Shown here: positions 55,759 through 64,000 of the stretch, in pieces
Layout of the letters: every line of letters starts with the position of its first letter
How positions within the stretch are numbered: the stretch's first letter is position 1
DNA from: Shimwellia pseudoproteus
GTDB lineage: Bacteria > Pseudomonadota > Gammaproteobacteria > Enterobacterales > Enterobacteriaceae
DNA: 64,000 nucleotides
Direction: 5' to 3'
NCBI RefSeq assembly: GCF_016415625.1
Contig: NZ_WBXP01000014.1
Span: forward strand, 24,914 to 88,913
The notes under the pieces: model-generated
The model's database searches: none
What the model was told of the DNA's origin: nothing
Seen by the model: only the letters and a program-made list of their open reading frames with translations
Made by a program: the position numbers and the translations under genes

Positions 55759-56388
55759 ATGAAGAGCCCTCTGCTAATGGTGATGCTGCTGCTGGTGAGT
55801 TTTCCGGCCCGGTCTGAAGTGTTAGTGCTTGATCCCGCCAGCCCCTTTACCCCGGATGGCACAGTGGTAACCGACCCGCAGGGTGACCGTTCGCTGGCTG
55901 TTGAGCGGGGGCGGGTCAACGGGGTGTGGTATCAGTTTGCTTTTACCGATAGCCAGGGGCTGTTCCAGGGGGAGCAGGATAACCCACCGGTCACCCAGCC
56001 GGATGCCGGGGGCAGCAACTGGGTGCTGAGCTGCTACCAGGACAATATGACCGACAAGCGCAGCTGCTCCGCCCGCAAATACGATCTCACGGTAACCTAT
56101 TACGATAACGGGGCCAGTAAAGTCTCTCTGGGGAACAATAACTTCTCCGGGTCGCGGATTTATGCCCGCATCGACAGCGGGGAGATGATGCAGGGGCTGG
56201 GTTATGGTTACTTCGCCAGTAATGACAGCAAAGCGATTATTTCTGCCCTGCTGGCGGGGAAGGTGATCCGCACCCGCTGGCAGGAGTGGCCCTATCAGAG
56301 CCGGGTGGAGGGCCGGGTCAGTGGTTTTGGATTTAATGAAGTTTCCCGCTATATGAAGTGGGTGCTGGCGGGGCAGCAGCAAAAGTAG
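55759..56388 (+). CDS. Uncharacterised periplasmic protein
   Basis: 209 residues from ATG 55759, which has AAAGGA 8 bp upstream and starts a Sec signal peptide (cut probably after PARS). The mature part has two cysteines (VLSCYQD and RSCSAR), likely a disulfide, and a beta-rich look. I do not recognise the family. It follows orfZ by 144 bp, on the same strand, but nothing links it to glycerol metabolism. Confidence 0.65.
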   Translation: MKSPLLMVMLLLVSFPARSEVLVLDPASPFTPDGTVVTDPQGDRSLAVERGRVNGVWYQFAFTDSQGLFQGEQDNPPVTQPDAGGSNWVLSCYQDNMTDKRSCSARKYDLTVTYYDNGASKVSLGNNNFSGSRIYARIDSGEMMQGLGYGYFASNDSKAIISALLAGKVIRTRWQEWPYQSRVEGRVSGFGFNEVSRYMKWVLAGQQQK

Positions 56389-56574
56389 CCCCACGCCCGG
56401 GTATCACGCGCGAATTATCCTGCTGATTTATCGTGTTTTATTCCCCTAATAGTGGTGTTTATTTATATATTGAAATATATAAATATTGCAATGTATCGAT
56501 GTAAGGATTAGCCTTGGTACCATGATATCCGGGGTAACTCCCCGGCTGACAAACCTGATTATCGAGAATACAGA

Positions 56575-57702
56575 ATGGAAAACACTGCACTTTTTACCCC
56601 GCTGACCCTGGGGGCCTTCACCCTGAAAAACCGTATCGTTCTCCCGCCGCTGACCCGTTCACGCAGTAGCCAGCCGGGGAACATCGCCAATACGCTAATG
56701 GCGGAATACTACGCCCAGCGCAGCAGTGCCGGGTTTATGATAAGCGAAGGTACCCAAATCGAGCCCCGGGGCCAGGGTTATGCCTAGACACCGGGCATTT
56801 ACACCCCGCAGCAGATAGCGGGCTGGAAAAAGGTCACCAATCGGGTACACCAGCAGGGGGGCGTGATTTTTGCCCAGTTGTGGCACGTTGGCCGGGTGTC
56901 TCATACCTCGCTGCAGCCCGCCGGTGCGGCGCCGGTTGCCCCTTCCGCCATGGCGGCCACCAGCGTGAAAGTGTTTATTGAAACCGGCCCGGGCACCGGG
57001 GCGCTGGCGGAACCGTCACAACCGCGCGCCCTGACCACCGCAGAAGTCCGGGAACTGGTGGCGCTCTACGCCACCGCGGCCCGTAACGCCATGGAGGCGG
57101 GGTTCGACGGCGTTGAACTGCACGCCGCCAATGGTTACCTGATTAACCAGTTTATTTCAGTCCACACCAACCAGCGTGACGATATGTACGGGGGTTCCCT
57201 CGATAATCGTCTGCGTTTCCTGCGAGAGGCTACCCAGGCAGTGATTGATGTGGTGGGAAAAGACCGGGTTGGGGTGCGCTTTGCGCCGCTGTTTGAAAGC
57301 ACCAGTGAAGACCGGGTCTATTTAGGGCTGGTGGAGCCGGATCCGTTTACCACTTACGTAGAGGCGGCCCGGCAGCTTAACCAACTGGGTATTGCTTATT
57401 TATCTATTGCCGAGGCGGACTGGGATAACGCCCCGGAACTGCCCCAGGACTTCTGCCAGGCCCTGCGGGAGACATTCCACGGGGTAGTGATGTATGCCGG
57501 GAAATACACCGCGGAGAAAGCCACCCGAATGCTGGCCGCCGGTTTAGGGGACATGTTCGGGTTTGGCCGCACCTTTATTGCTAACCCGGATTTACCGGCC
57601 CGTATCGCCCACCAGTGGCCGCTGAATCCGCTGGACCACGCGACCATGTTCGGCGGTGGCCCGCAGGGATATACCGACTACCCTTGCTATCGTGCGGAGT
57701 AA
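56575..57702 (+). pseudogene. Old-yellow-enzyme (NemA-like) reductase with in-frame amber codon
   Basis: One continuous frame of 375 codons of the OYE / alkene reductase family, interrupted only by TAG at 56785-56787. The context is GQGYA-stop-TPGIYTPQQI, where the family has tryptophan, so a single TGG to TAG change explains it. The rest is intact: FAQLWHVGRVSH, the substrate pair in LHAANGYLINQF, and FIANPDLPARI near the end. The intact enzyme would be an FMN-dependent NADPH reductase of enones or nitroesters. It is probably a recent pseudogene unless the amber is suppressed. A short hairpin CCGGGG-TAACT-CCCCGG lies upstream at 56529-56545. Confidence 0.82.
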
Positions 57703-57791
57703 TCATCAGGCAGGCGGCGGTGCCGCCTGCATTGACTTTTGCTGACCGCCTCCCTAATGTACCCCCCATACTCATTGCCGTAGCCAGCCTG

Positions 57792-58103
57792 ATGCCGCTA
57801 AATACTGACGATATTCTCAAAGCGATTTCGAACCCGACCCGGCGGGAGATCCTGCACTGGTTGCGCGATCCCGCCAGGAGTTTTGCCGGGTATCCCCATT
57901 TGCTTGATCCCCAGCATGATGGGATCTGCGCCAGCTTTATTCAGGATAAAACCGCGCTGTCCCAGCCGACGATTTCGTCACACCTGAATAAACTGCAAAA
58001 GGCTGGTCTGTTGACCAGTAAAAAAGTGGCCACCTGGACCTATTACAAGCGTAATGAGCAGGTAATTGCCCAGTTCCTGGCCCAGTTAGAACAGGCCCTG
58101 TAA
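57792..58103 (+). CDS. ArsR-family winged-helix regulator
   Basis: 103 residues from ATG 57792 (the longer open frame reads into the OYE gene and is not supported). The helix-turn-helix is in TALSQPTISSHLNKLQKAGLLTSKK, preceded by ISNPTRREILHWLRD, the usual ArsR start. No metal-binding CxC motif is seen; it has one cysteine. It is 89 bp downstream of the broken reductase gene and may have regulated it. Confidence 0.82.
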   Translation: MPLNTDDILKAISNPTRREILHWLRDPARSFAGYPHLLDPQHDGICASFIQDKTALSQPTISSHLNKLQKAGLLTSKKVATWTYYKRNEQVIAQFLAQLEQAL

Positions 58104-58271
58104 CCGCCAGGATTGTTCTGTTTTATGCCCGGGTAGCATTGGCTTCCAGGCCGCCCCAGCCCGCGTTTTCAACGTTTTTCCCCCGCATTGCCTGTTATCC
58201 CTGCGCCGTTTAGCCTGCCGTCCGTCATCTACACTTATTGCTTTGCTTGCTAAGTAGCTGCCGGGGGAGAG

Positions 58272-59414
58272 ATGGAACAACTGCTGCACATAAACATTCT
58301 GCGCCTGCTGACATCGGTCACCTTCTGGGCCAACGTTGGCCTGGTGATTGTGATTACTCTGGTCACCTGGTGGCTGATAAAAAAATTACTCGGGGTGCTG
58401 CATAAGCGGGTAGGGGTGTGGGCGGAAAGCTACGATAACCACAAGGCGTACCGGATCTTTCTTGATGTGTTAGGCCGTACCCGGGAGGTGTTAATCCTCG
58501 CGGTGGCGTTTTTGTTCAGCCTGCAATTTGTGGCGTTGCCGGGCAAATACAGTGCCCTGATAGCCCACGCCTGGTTTCTGATCCTCGCGCTGCAAATTGC
58601 CCTGTGGCTGGATCAGGCGGTGCAATCCTGGCTGCGCCATTCAATACTTAACACCGGTAACCACCGCAACCCGGTCACCCTGATTATCCTGGGGCTGCTG
58701 GTGCGGGCGCTGGTCTGGGCGGTGATGATCTTGTCGATCCTCGCTAATGTCGGGGTCAATATCACCGCCCTGGTGGCCAGCCTGGGGGTGGGGGGGATTG
58801 CCATTGCCCTGGCGGTGCAGACCGTGCTCAGCGATGTGTTTGCCTCGCTCTCTATCGGCTTTGACAAACCCTTTGAGATTGGCGATTTTGTGGTGTTTAA
58901 CGATGTGGCGGGGACCATTGAGCATATTGGCCTGAAAACCACGCGTATCCGTAGCCTGAGTGGCGAACAGATAGTCTGCGCCAATGCCATTCTGTTACAG
59001 CAGACCATCCATAACTACAAGCGGATGCAGACCCGGCGGGTGGTCTTTACCCTCGGCATTGCCCTGAGCACCCCGCCGGAGAAACTGCGCCAGGTTGGCC
59101 CGGCCATTGAGCGGATCATCAGCGGATCCCGGGGGACGCGTTTTGATCGCGCCCATTTTGCCTCGTTTGGGGACGATAGGCTCAATCTTGAAGTGGTGCA
59201 TATCCTCAGCACCGCTGACTATAACCAGTATATGGATACCCAGCAGGAAATTAACATTCGGATTATGGAGGCGCTGGCGTCACTGGGGGTGGAACTGGCG
59301 GTCCCCGCACGGATGCTGACGTTCCGCACGGTGGAGCGGGCAGGGGATGCGGCGGCCCCGCCTGCCCAGGAGGATATCCCACAGGTAGCCAGCAATAGTG
59401 AGGGTGAAAAGTAA
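58272..59414 (+). CDS. MscS-family mechanosensitive channel
   Basis: 380 residues. Four helices lead to the pore-lining helix and beta domain: NITALVASLGVGGIAIALAVQ, then the cytosolic FDKPFEIGDFVVF segment that marks the MscS family. It releases solutes under membrane tension; larger than core MscS (286 residues) through extra N-terminal helices. It is a single gene with a hairpin after its stop. Confidence 0.88.
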   Translation: MEQLLHINILRLLTSVTFWANVGLVIVITLVTWWLIKKLLGVLHKRVGVWAESYDNHKAYRIFLDVLGRTREVLILAVAFLFSLQFVALPGKYSALIAHAWFLILALQIALWLDQAVQSWLRHSILNTGNHRNPVTLIILGLLVRALVWAVMILSILANVGVNITALVASLGVGGIAIALAVQTVLSDVFASLSIGFDKPFEIGDFVVFNDVAGTIEHIGLKTTRIRSLSGEQIVCANAILLQQTIHNYKRMQTRRVVFTLGIALSTPPEKLRQVGPAIERIISGSRGTRFDRAHFASFGDDRLNLEVVHILSTADYNQYMDTQQEINIRIMEALASLGVELAVPARMLTFRTVERAGDAAAPPAQEDIPQVASNSEGEK

Positions 59415-59422
59415 CAAATACG

Positions 59423-59452
59423 CCGTAGTGATGTTACACTGCGGTTACTTTT
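59423..59452 (+). terminator. Terminator hairpin after the MscS-like gene
   Basis: CCGTAGTG-ATGTTA-CACTGCGG (one G-U) followed by TTACTTTTTG, 8 bp after the stop. A reasonable rho-independent terminator. Confidence 0.6.
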
Positions 59453-59474
59453 TGTTGCCGCGATAGTCCTTTCG

Positions 59475-59981
59475 ATGAGATTGCCATCACCGCCACAGCC
59501 GTTTCTGGCCAGCATGCTCGCCCTGCTGGCGATGTTGCTGTTGCTGGTGGCGCCGCGGGTGTCCCAACATCTGATGTGGCCCGCTTCCCCGGGGGAACCT
59601 GCCGGGCATACCATGGCGGCGATGTCAGCGATGCCGGAGATGCCCGCTATGGCGGATATGGCCTCCGGCGAGCCGCATTGCGCTCACCGGATGCTTCACC
59701 ATCAATCTACCCCGGCGGCGGACCCGATGGCCGCCTGCGGTTATTGTGAACTGCTTCTCCATGTTCCGCTGATTATCTGGCATTTTCTGCCGCTGTGCTG
59801 GCTGCTGCTATGGATGCGTAGCACCCGGCCACCGCGGCTGCGGGTGATGCCGGCCAGCAAACCACTTCCTTCCCGTCACTCTTCCCGCGGCCCCCCTGGG
59901 GCGCCGGGGTATCCAGTGTGGTTATTTACCGCGTGGCGTCGGGGCATGTTGCCCCGGGCCCGCCCGACCTTGGCTTTTTGA
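59475..59981 (+). CDS. DUF2946-like, Met/His-rich membrane protein
   Basis: 168 residues: an N-terminal helix, a periplasmic stretch rich in methionine and histidine (HTMAAMSAMPEM; MADMASGEPHCAHRMLHHQ), the family motif AACGYCELLLHVP, a second helix and a basic tail. DUF2946 proteins occur with copper-responsive genes. It lies 10 bp before the PepSY gene, so the two are an operon. A copper-related role is likely but inferred. Confidence 0.7.
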   Translation: MRLPSPPQPFLASMLALLAMLLLLVAPRVSQHLMWPASPGEPAGHTMAAMSAMPEMPAMADMASGEPHCAHRMLHHQSTPAADPMAACGYCELLLHVPLIIWHFLPLCWLLLWMRSTRPPRLRVMPASKPLPSRHSSRGPPGAPGYPVWLFTAWRRGMLPRARPTLAF

Positions 59982-59991
59982 CGGGAATATT

Positions 59992-61392
59992 ATGTCTTCA
60001 CTCACTACGGTGACACCGGCCCCTTCCGGGGCGTTGTGGCAACTGATCCGGCGCCTGCACTTTTATATCGGCCTGTTTGTGGCGCCGTTTATTTTTATCG
60101 CCGCCCTGACCGGCACCCTGTATGTCCTGACCCCACAGCTTGAAAATCTGCTGTACCGCGACGCGTTACACGCGCCGGTGGGGGCCTTTCAGCCACTGGA
60201 GGCACAGATCGCCGCCGCCCGGGCCTATGCCGGTGAATCGGTCCCGCTTTATGCCGTGCGCCCGGCCCCGGCCCCTGGTGATACCACCCGGGTGCAGTTT
60301 GTTGCCCAACAACCGGCCCCGTCGGAATCCCGGGCGGTGTTTATCGATCCCGCCACCCTGCGGGTGACCGGCGATATGACGGTTTACGGCACCACCGGGG
60401 TACTGCCGCTGCGCACCTGGCTGGATCAGCTGCATCGCGGGCTGCTGTTGGGCGATGCCGGACGGATCTACAGCGAGCTGGCCGCCTCATGGTTATGGGT
60501 GGCGGCGGTGGGGGGCATTGCGCTGTGGTGGCGCAGCCGTCCCGGGCAGCGCCAGCGTCGGCAACCCCGGCGCGGCGCCCGGCACTGGCATATCACCCTC
60601 GGCCTGTTGTTGGCGCTGGGGCTGGTGTTCTTTTCGGTTACCGGGCTGACCTGGTCCCAGTGGGCCGGGAATAATATTGACCGGCTGCGTAGTGAACTGG
60701 GCTGGATGACCCCCCAGCTCAATACCCGGCTGGCGGGCGGCCAGGGGGCAATGTCTGACGCCCACAGTGAGCACCACGGGGCGGGTATGATGGCGGGGAT
60801 GGTCATGCCCGGTGGTCCGGTGAACCCACCGGACAGCGACTGGGGGCGAGCGCTGCACGCGGCCCGCCAGGGGGGCATACAGGCAGCGCAGGTTGAACTC
60901 CGCCAGCCGCGCAGCACCGGTAGTGCCTGGACCGTCACCGAAGTGGATCGCCGCTGGCCCACCCGGGTTGATGCGGTGGCGCTGGCGCCCGGGGATTTTC
61001 AGATTATCGACCGCACCCGTTTTGCCGATTTCCCGCTGGTGGCGAAACTGACCCGCTGGGGGGTTGATGCCCATATGGGGGTGTTATTCGGGGTGGCGAA
61101 CCAGCTGCTGTTGGCGCTGTTTGGCGGCGGGCTCTGTGTGATTATCGTGCTCGGGTATCGTCTGTGGTGGCGACGCCGCCCGGCAGCGGGTACCCGGGGG
61201 ACGCTACAAACCTTAACCCAGGCCTGGCTTGCGTTATCCTGGCCCGGGCGCGGTATTAGCCTGCTACTGGCGGTTGCCCTTGGGGTGGCCCTGCCGGTAA
61301 TGGGCTGGAGCCTGGTGCTATTGCTGGTGGTGGATATATTGCGCCGGTATTGTCATCACACCGCGGCGGCGCGGATAAAAACAGCCGTATAG
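59992..61392 (+). CDS. PepSY-associated membrane protein (PiuB-like)
   Basis: 466 residues. Four or five helices with two PepSY regions (about 60-125 and 290-340), start LHFYIGLFVAPFIFIAALTG typical of PepSY_TM. A periplasmic loop near 250-270 is methionine/histidine-rich (SDAHSEHHGAGMMAGMVMPG). Such proteins act as membrane reductases or uptake helpers for iron or copper. Together with the preceding DUF2946 gene the loop points to copper. Confidence 0.8.
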   Translation: MSSLTTVTPAPSGALWQLIRRLHFYIGLFVAPFIFIAALTGTLYVLTPQLENLLYRDALHAPVGAFQPLEAQIAAARAYAGESVPLYAVRPAPAPGDTTRVQFVAQQPAPSESRAVFIDPATLRVTGDMTVYGTTGVLPLRTWLDQLHRGLLLGDAGRIYSELAASWLWVAAVGGIALWWRSRPGQRQRRQPRRGARHWHITLGLLLALGLVFFSVTGLTWSQWAGNNIDRLRSELGWMTPQLNTRLAGGQGAMSDAHSEHHGAGMMAGMVMPGGPVNPPDSDWGRALHAARQGGIQAAQVELRQPRSTGSAWTVTEVDRRWPTRVDAVALAPGDFQIIDRTRFADFPLVAKLTRWGVDAHMGVLFGVANQLLLALFGGGLCVIIVLGYRLWWRRRPAAGTRGTLQTLTQAWLALSWPGRGISLLLAVALGVALPVMGWSLVLLLVVDILRRYCHHTAAARIKTAV

Positions 61393-61410
61393 CCGGTGAT
61401 TAAAAAATAA

Positions 61411-61430
61411 ACCGGGGATAATACCCCGGT
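61411..61430 (+). terminator. Hairpin after the PepSY gene
   Basis: ACCGGGG-ATAATA-CCCCGGT, a perfect 7-bp stem 18 bp after the stop. No U-tract follows, so only moderately convincing. Confidence 0.45.
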
Positions 61431-61505
61431 GTGACTTGATCGCTGACCATAAAAAGCGCATAGTTCAGCTGCTTTAACTTGTACTTTTTAAATATTTAAT
61501 TATAT

Positions 61506-61679
61506 ATGCCATTATATTATAAAATGCTGGTCTTCTATGCTGTTATGGCGTTGGTGTTTACTATAATCACCTGGTTCCTGACCAAAGAGACCCTTGCAAT
61601 ACGTCTGCTGGCGGCATTTCTGGTGGGAGCCACCTGGCCTTTTAGCTTCCCGGTTGCCCTGTTGTTCTCGTTATTCTGA
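61506..61679 (+). CDS. ortT: OrtT/GhoT-family small membrane toxin
   Basis: 57 codons, below the usual gene-calling cut-off. The protein starts MPLYYKMLVFYAVMALVF and ends LVGATWPFSFPVALLFSLF. This length, two-helix layout and ending match E. coli OrtT (YdcX) and its paralogue GhoT. OrtT is an orphan toxin that damages the inner membrane and lowers ATP under stress. No antitoxin gene (GhoS-like) is seen beside it, as expected for OrtT. The Shine-Dalgarno is weak. It converges on fdhF. Confidence 0.8.
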   Translation: MPLYYKMLVFYAVMALVFTIITWFLTKETLAIRLLAAFLVGATWPFSFPVALLFSLF

Positions 61680-61735
61680 CAGCGCCCCGGCCCCCTTCCC
61701 CGGCGTCAAAAGACCCCGGGAAAGTGACCCGTGTA

Positions 61736-63886
61736 TTACCCTTCAATAGCGGCACACAGGCGGGATTTCATTTCGCTGTAGCGGCTGCTGGCATAATTTT
61801 CAGCCCAGTGTTGATCGGCAATCGCCTCTATATTGACCGCACAATATTTGGTTTCCGGCGTTTTTGAAATCGGGTCCAGGTTATCCTGGGTGAGCTCATT
61901 ACAGGCGCCAATCCACCATTGATAGGTCATATAGACCGATCCCCGATTAATACGCTCGCTGACATCCGCCCGGCTGATAACCTTGCCGCGCCGGGAGCTG
62001 ACCCACACCAGTTGTTTGTCGGCAACGCCGAGGCGTTGCGCATCCTGCGGGTGCATCTGCACCCGTCCTGGTTCATCGGCCAGGGTTTGCAGCGCGGCGC
62101 AGTTCCCGGTCATCGAGCGGCACGAGTAGTGGCCCACCTCACGCACGGTACACAGCACCAGCGGGTAGCTGTCGTCCGGGGTTTCTGCCGGTGCCCGCCA
62201 CGGGGCGGCAAACAGGCGGCCTTTACCGCTGGGGGTGTCGAACGTATTTCCGGCATACAGGTACGGTGTACCTGGATTATCAACGGTCGGACACGGCCAT
62301 TGAATATGGCCCATATCGCCCATTTTTTCATAGGTGACACCATAGAACAGCGGGCACAGCTCGCGCATTTCGTCCCAGATCTGCTGGTTATTGTCGTAGT
62401 GCATCGGGTAGCCCATTGCGCTGGCAATCAGGCTGATAATTTCCCAGTCACGTTTGACATTACCGGTGGGCTCAATGGCTTTTTCGAAGCGCTGGAAGCC
62501 GCGATCGGCACAGGTGAAGACCCCGCCGTGTTCACCCCAGGAGGTGGCCGGTAACAGCACATCGGCCATTTCTGCGGTTTTGGTCATAAAGATGTCCTGT
62601 ACCACCAGGAAATCCAGGGCCTCGATGCCTTTGCGCACCAGGCCGAGGTCGGCCTCGGTTTGTAACGGATCTTCCCCCATGATGTAGTAGGCTTTGATTT
62701 TGCCTTCCAGGGCGAGGTGCGGCACCTCAGTAATCCGGGTGCCGACTTTGTCATCCATCAGCGCCGGGTTAATGTTCCAGGCCTGGGCAAATTTGGCGCG
62801 TACCTGGGGGTCGGTAACGTCCTGGTAGCCCGGGAACTGGTTCGGCAGTACACCCATATCGCAGGCGCCCTGGACGTTGTTCTGGCCGCGCACCGGGCCC
62901 ACCCCTACATTGTCACGGCCAAGGTTACCGGCCAGCAAGGCCAGGGTTGCCAGCCCTTTGACGACGTCTACGGCCTGGCCGAACTGGGTGACCCCCATGC
63001 CCCACATAATGGTGGCCGACGGGGCAGCGGCAAAGGTACGCATCGCCTGGCGAACCTGGGCGGCCGGGATCCCGGTGAGTGATTCAACCGCTTCCGGCGC
63101 ATAGTCTTTGACCACCGCCCGGTAGGCTTCCAGCCCTTCGGTGTAGCGGGCGACATATTCTTTGTCGTACAGCTCTTCTTCCAGCAGCACATAACCGAAG
63201 GCATTGACCAGCGCCATATTGCAGCCGTTGTTCAGTTGCAGGTGCTGATCGGCAATGCGGGCGGTTTCAATGCGGCGCGGATCGCAGACGATAATTTTGG
63301 CGCCGTTCTGGCGGGCTTTGATCACCCGGCGGGCCACGATAGGGTGGGAGTCTGCACAGTTGTAGCCGAACACCAGCAGACATTTTGAGTTTTCAATGTC
63401 ATTGATGGAGTTACTCATGGCGCCGTTACCCAGCGCTTCTTGCAGGCCAGCAACGGAAGGGCCGTGACACACCCTGGCGCAGCAGTCCACGTTGTTGGTG
63501 TTAATCACCCCGCGGGCAAACTTCTGCATTACATAGTTGGTTTCGTTACCGGTCCCCCGGGAAGAACCGGTGGTCATAATGGCGCGCGGGCCATATTTTG
63601 CTTTGATATCACTCAGGCGCTGGGCGGTGTAACGGATGGCTTCATCCCAGCTTACCGGGGTGAATTTGCCGCCTTTTTGATAGCGGATCATCGGTTGGGT
63701 CAGGCGGGGGGTCAACAGGCGGGTGTCATTGAGGAAGTCCCACCCGTAATAGCCTTTCAGGCACAGTTCATTCTGGTTAGTAACCCCGTCTGCGGCTTCA
63801 GCACGGATAATTTTATTGTTGTCGACAACGAGTTTGAGTTTGCATCCCGCACCGCAGTACGGGCAAACGCTGGTGATTTTTTTCAT
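61736..63886 (-). CDS. fdhF: Formate dehydrogenase H-like molybdoenzyme, cysteine form
   Basis: 716 residues from ATG 63886 (MKKITSVCPYCGAGCK), matching the E. coli FdhF start; the frame continues upstream to the window edge but without family similarity. The N-terminal cysteines (CPYCGAGCK plus C42) bind a 4Fe-4S cluster; the rest holds the bis-MGD cofactor. At residue 140, where E. coli FdhF has selenocysteine (UGA), this gene has a TGT cysteine (CCARVCHGPSVAG; codon at 63467-63469). It should oxidise formate to CO2 in formate hydrogenlyase or a related complex, probably more slowly than the selenium form. No hydrogenase genes lie in the window. Confidence 0.9.
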   Translation of the reverse strand: MKKITSVCPYCGAGCKLKLVVDNNKIIRAEAADGVTNQNELCLKGYYGWDFLNDTRLLTPRLTQPMIRYQKGGKFTPVSWDEAIRYTAQRLSDIKAKYGPRAIMTTGSSRGTGNETNYVMQKFARGVINTNNVDCCARVCHGPSVAGLQEALGNGAMSNSINDIENSKCLLVFGYNCADSHPIVARRVIKARQNGAKIIVCDPRRIETARIADQHLQLNNGCNMALVNAFGYVLLEEELYDKEYVARYTEGLEAYRAVVKDYAPEAVESLTGIPAAQVRQAMRTFAAAPSATIMWGMGVTQFGQAVDVVKGLATLALLAGNLGRDNVGVGPVRGQNNVQGACDMGVLPNQFPGYQDVTDPQVRAKFAQAWNINPALMDDKVGTRITEVPHLALEGKIKAYYIMGEDPLQTEADLGLVRKGIEALDFLVVQDIFMTKTAEMADVLLPATSWGEHGGVFTCADRGFQRFEKAIEPTGNVKRDWEIISLIASAMGYPMHYDNNQQIWDEMRELCPLFYGVTYEKMGDMGHIQWPCPTVDNPGTPYLYAGNTFDTPSGKGRLFAAPWRAPAETPDDSYPLVLCTVREVGHYSCRSMTGNCAALQTLADEPGRVQMHPQDAQRLGVADKQLVWVSSRRGKVISRADVSERINRGSVYMTYQWWIGACNELTQDNLDPISKTPETKYCAVNIEAIADQHWAENYASSRYSEMKSRLCAAIEG

Positions 63887-64000
63887 CAATAACAGACCTG
63901 TTAAGGAAGGTGCGAATAAGCAGGTCATTTCTTCCCAAGCTGACTCGCTGATTAAAATTTCGCGGATCTGGGCCGATTTTTTTCCCGCAAACACATCGAA

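Noticed and set aside
61699..61720. Terminator between ortT and fdhF
   Set aside because: CCCGGCGTC/GACCCCGGG has a mismatch and no T-run in either direction, so it was not called.
63887..63994. N-terminal extension of FdhF to the window edge
   Set aside because: The family start MKK...CPYCGAGCK is at 63886 and the extra residues show no similarity.

Overview
The window looks like the chromosome of a glycerol-fermenting member of the Enterobacteriales. Many products resemble E. coli or Klebsiella proteins closely (YqeG, DhaR, YdeP, FdhF, OrtT, Ccm), and a complete coenzyme-B12-dependent glycerol dehydratase / 1,3-propanediol (dha) regulon is present. The combination fits Shimwellia (Escherichia) blattae or a close relative; that name is inferred from gene content and was not tested. 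No tRNA, rRNA, CRISPR array or insertion sequence was recognised.

Layout. 1-3891: tail of an MFS transporter, then a leftward three-gene membrane operon (MASE1-PAS protein, HdeD-like protein fused to a papain-like domain, DUF4105 protein). 4354-9037: PAS-GGDEF diguanylate cyclase, a frameshifted AraC regulator, an EamA exporter, a GGCT-fold protein and YqeG. 9357-18741: a Pseudomonas-like hut locus (hutF, hutC, hutD, hutU, an NCS1 permease, hutI, hutG) without hutH and with an Rpn-family nuclease gene between hutD and hutU. 18761-24817: SDR/TetR pair, alpha/beta hydrolase, OmpR/EnvZ-type two-component system and a DipZ-type thiol-disulfide protein. 25359-36043: three-subunit membrane-bound gluconate 2-dehydrogenase followed by ccmABCDEFGHI. 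36116-39132: frameshifted YdeP-type molybdoenzyme and a TumE/TumA-like toxin-antitoxin pair. 39394-55614: the dha regulon. 55759-63886: periplasmic unknown, an OYE gene with an amber stop, ArsR regulator, MscS channel, DUF2946/PepSY pair, an OrtT-like toxin too short for routine ORF calling, and a cysteine form of formate dehydrogenase H.

How the parts work together. The dha genes oxidise glycerol to dihydroxyacetone (DhaD), phosphorylate it by two routes (PTS-fed DhaKLM and a single-chain ATP kinase), and re-oxidise NADH through glycerol dehydratase (DhaBCE, reactivase OrfZ/OrfX, cobalamin adenosyltransferase OrfW) and DhaT. Six copies of a 15-bp near-palindrome, in three pairs spaced 31-32 bp, lie at the three divergent dha promoter regions and are probable DhaR operators. 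The hut genes would take urocanate to glutamate and formate through HutF/HutG; matching TGTATATACA operators lie at hutF/hutC and hutU, the latter at the start point of a candidate sigma-54 promoter. The gluconate dehydrogenase cytochrome, DipZ-like protein and Ccm system form a c-type cytochrome neighbourhood.

Three genes carry single-base lesions: a +1 in a T4 run (AraC), a +1 in a G8 run (YdeP-like) and TGG to TAG (OYE). These are genuine pseudogenes, switchable tracts or sequencing errors; sequence alone cannot decide.
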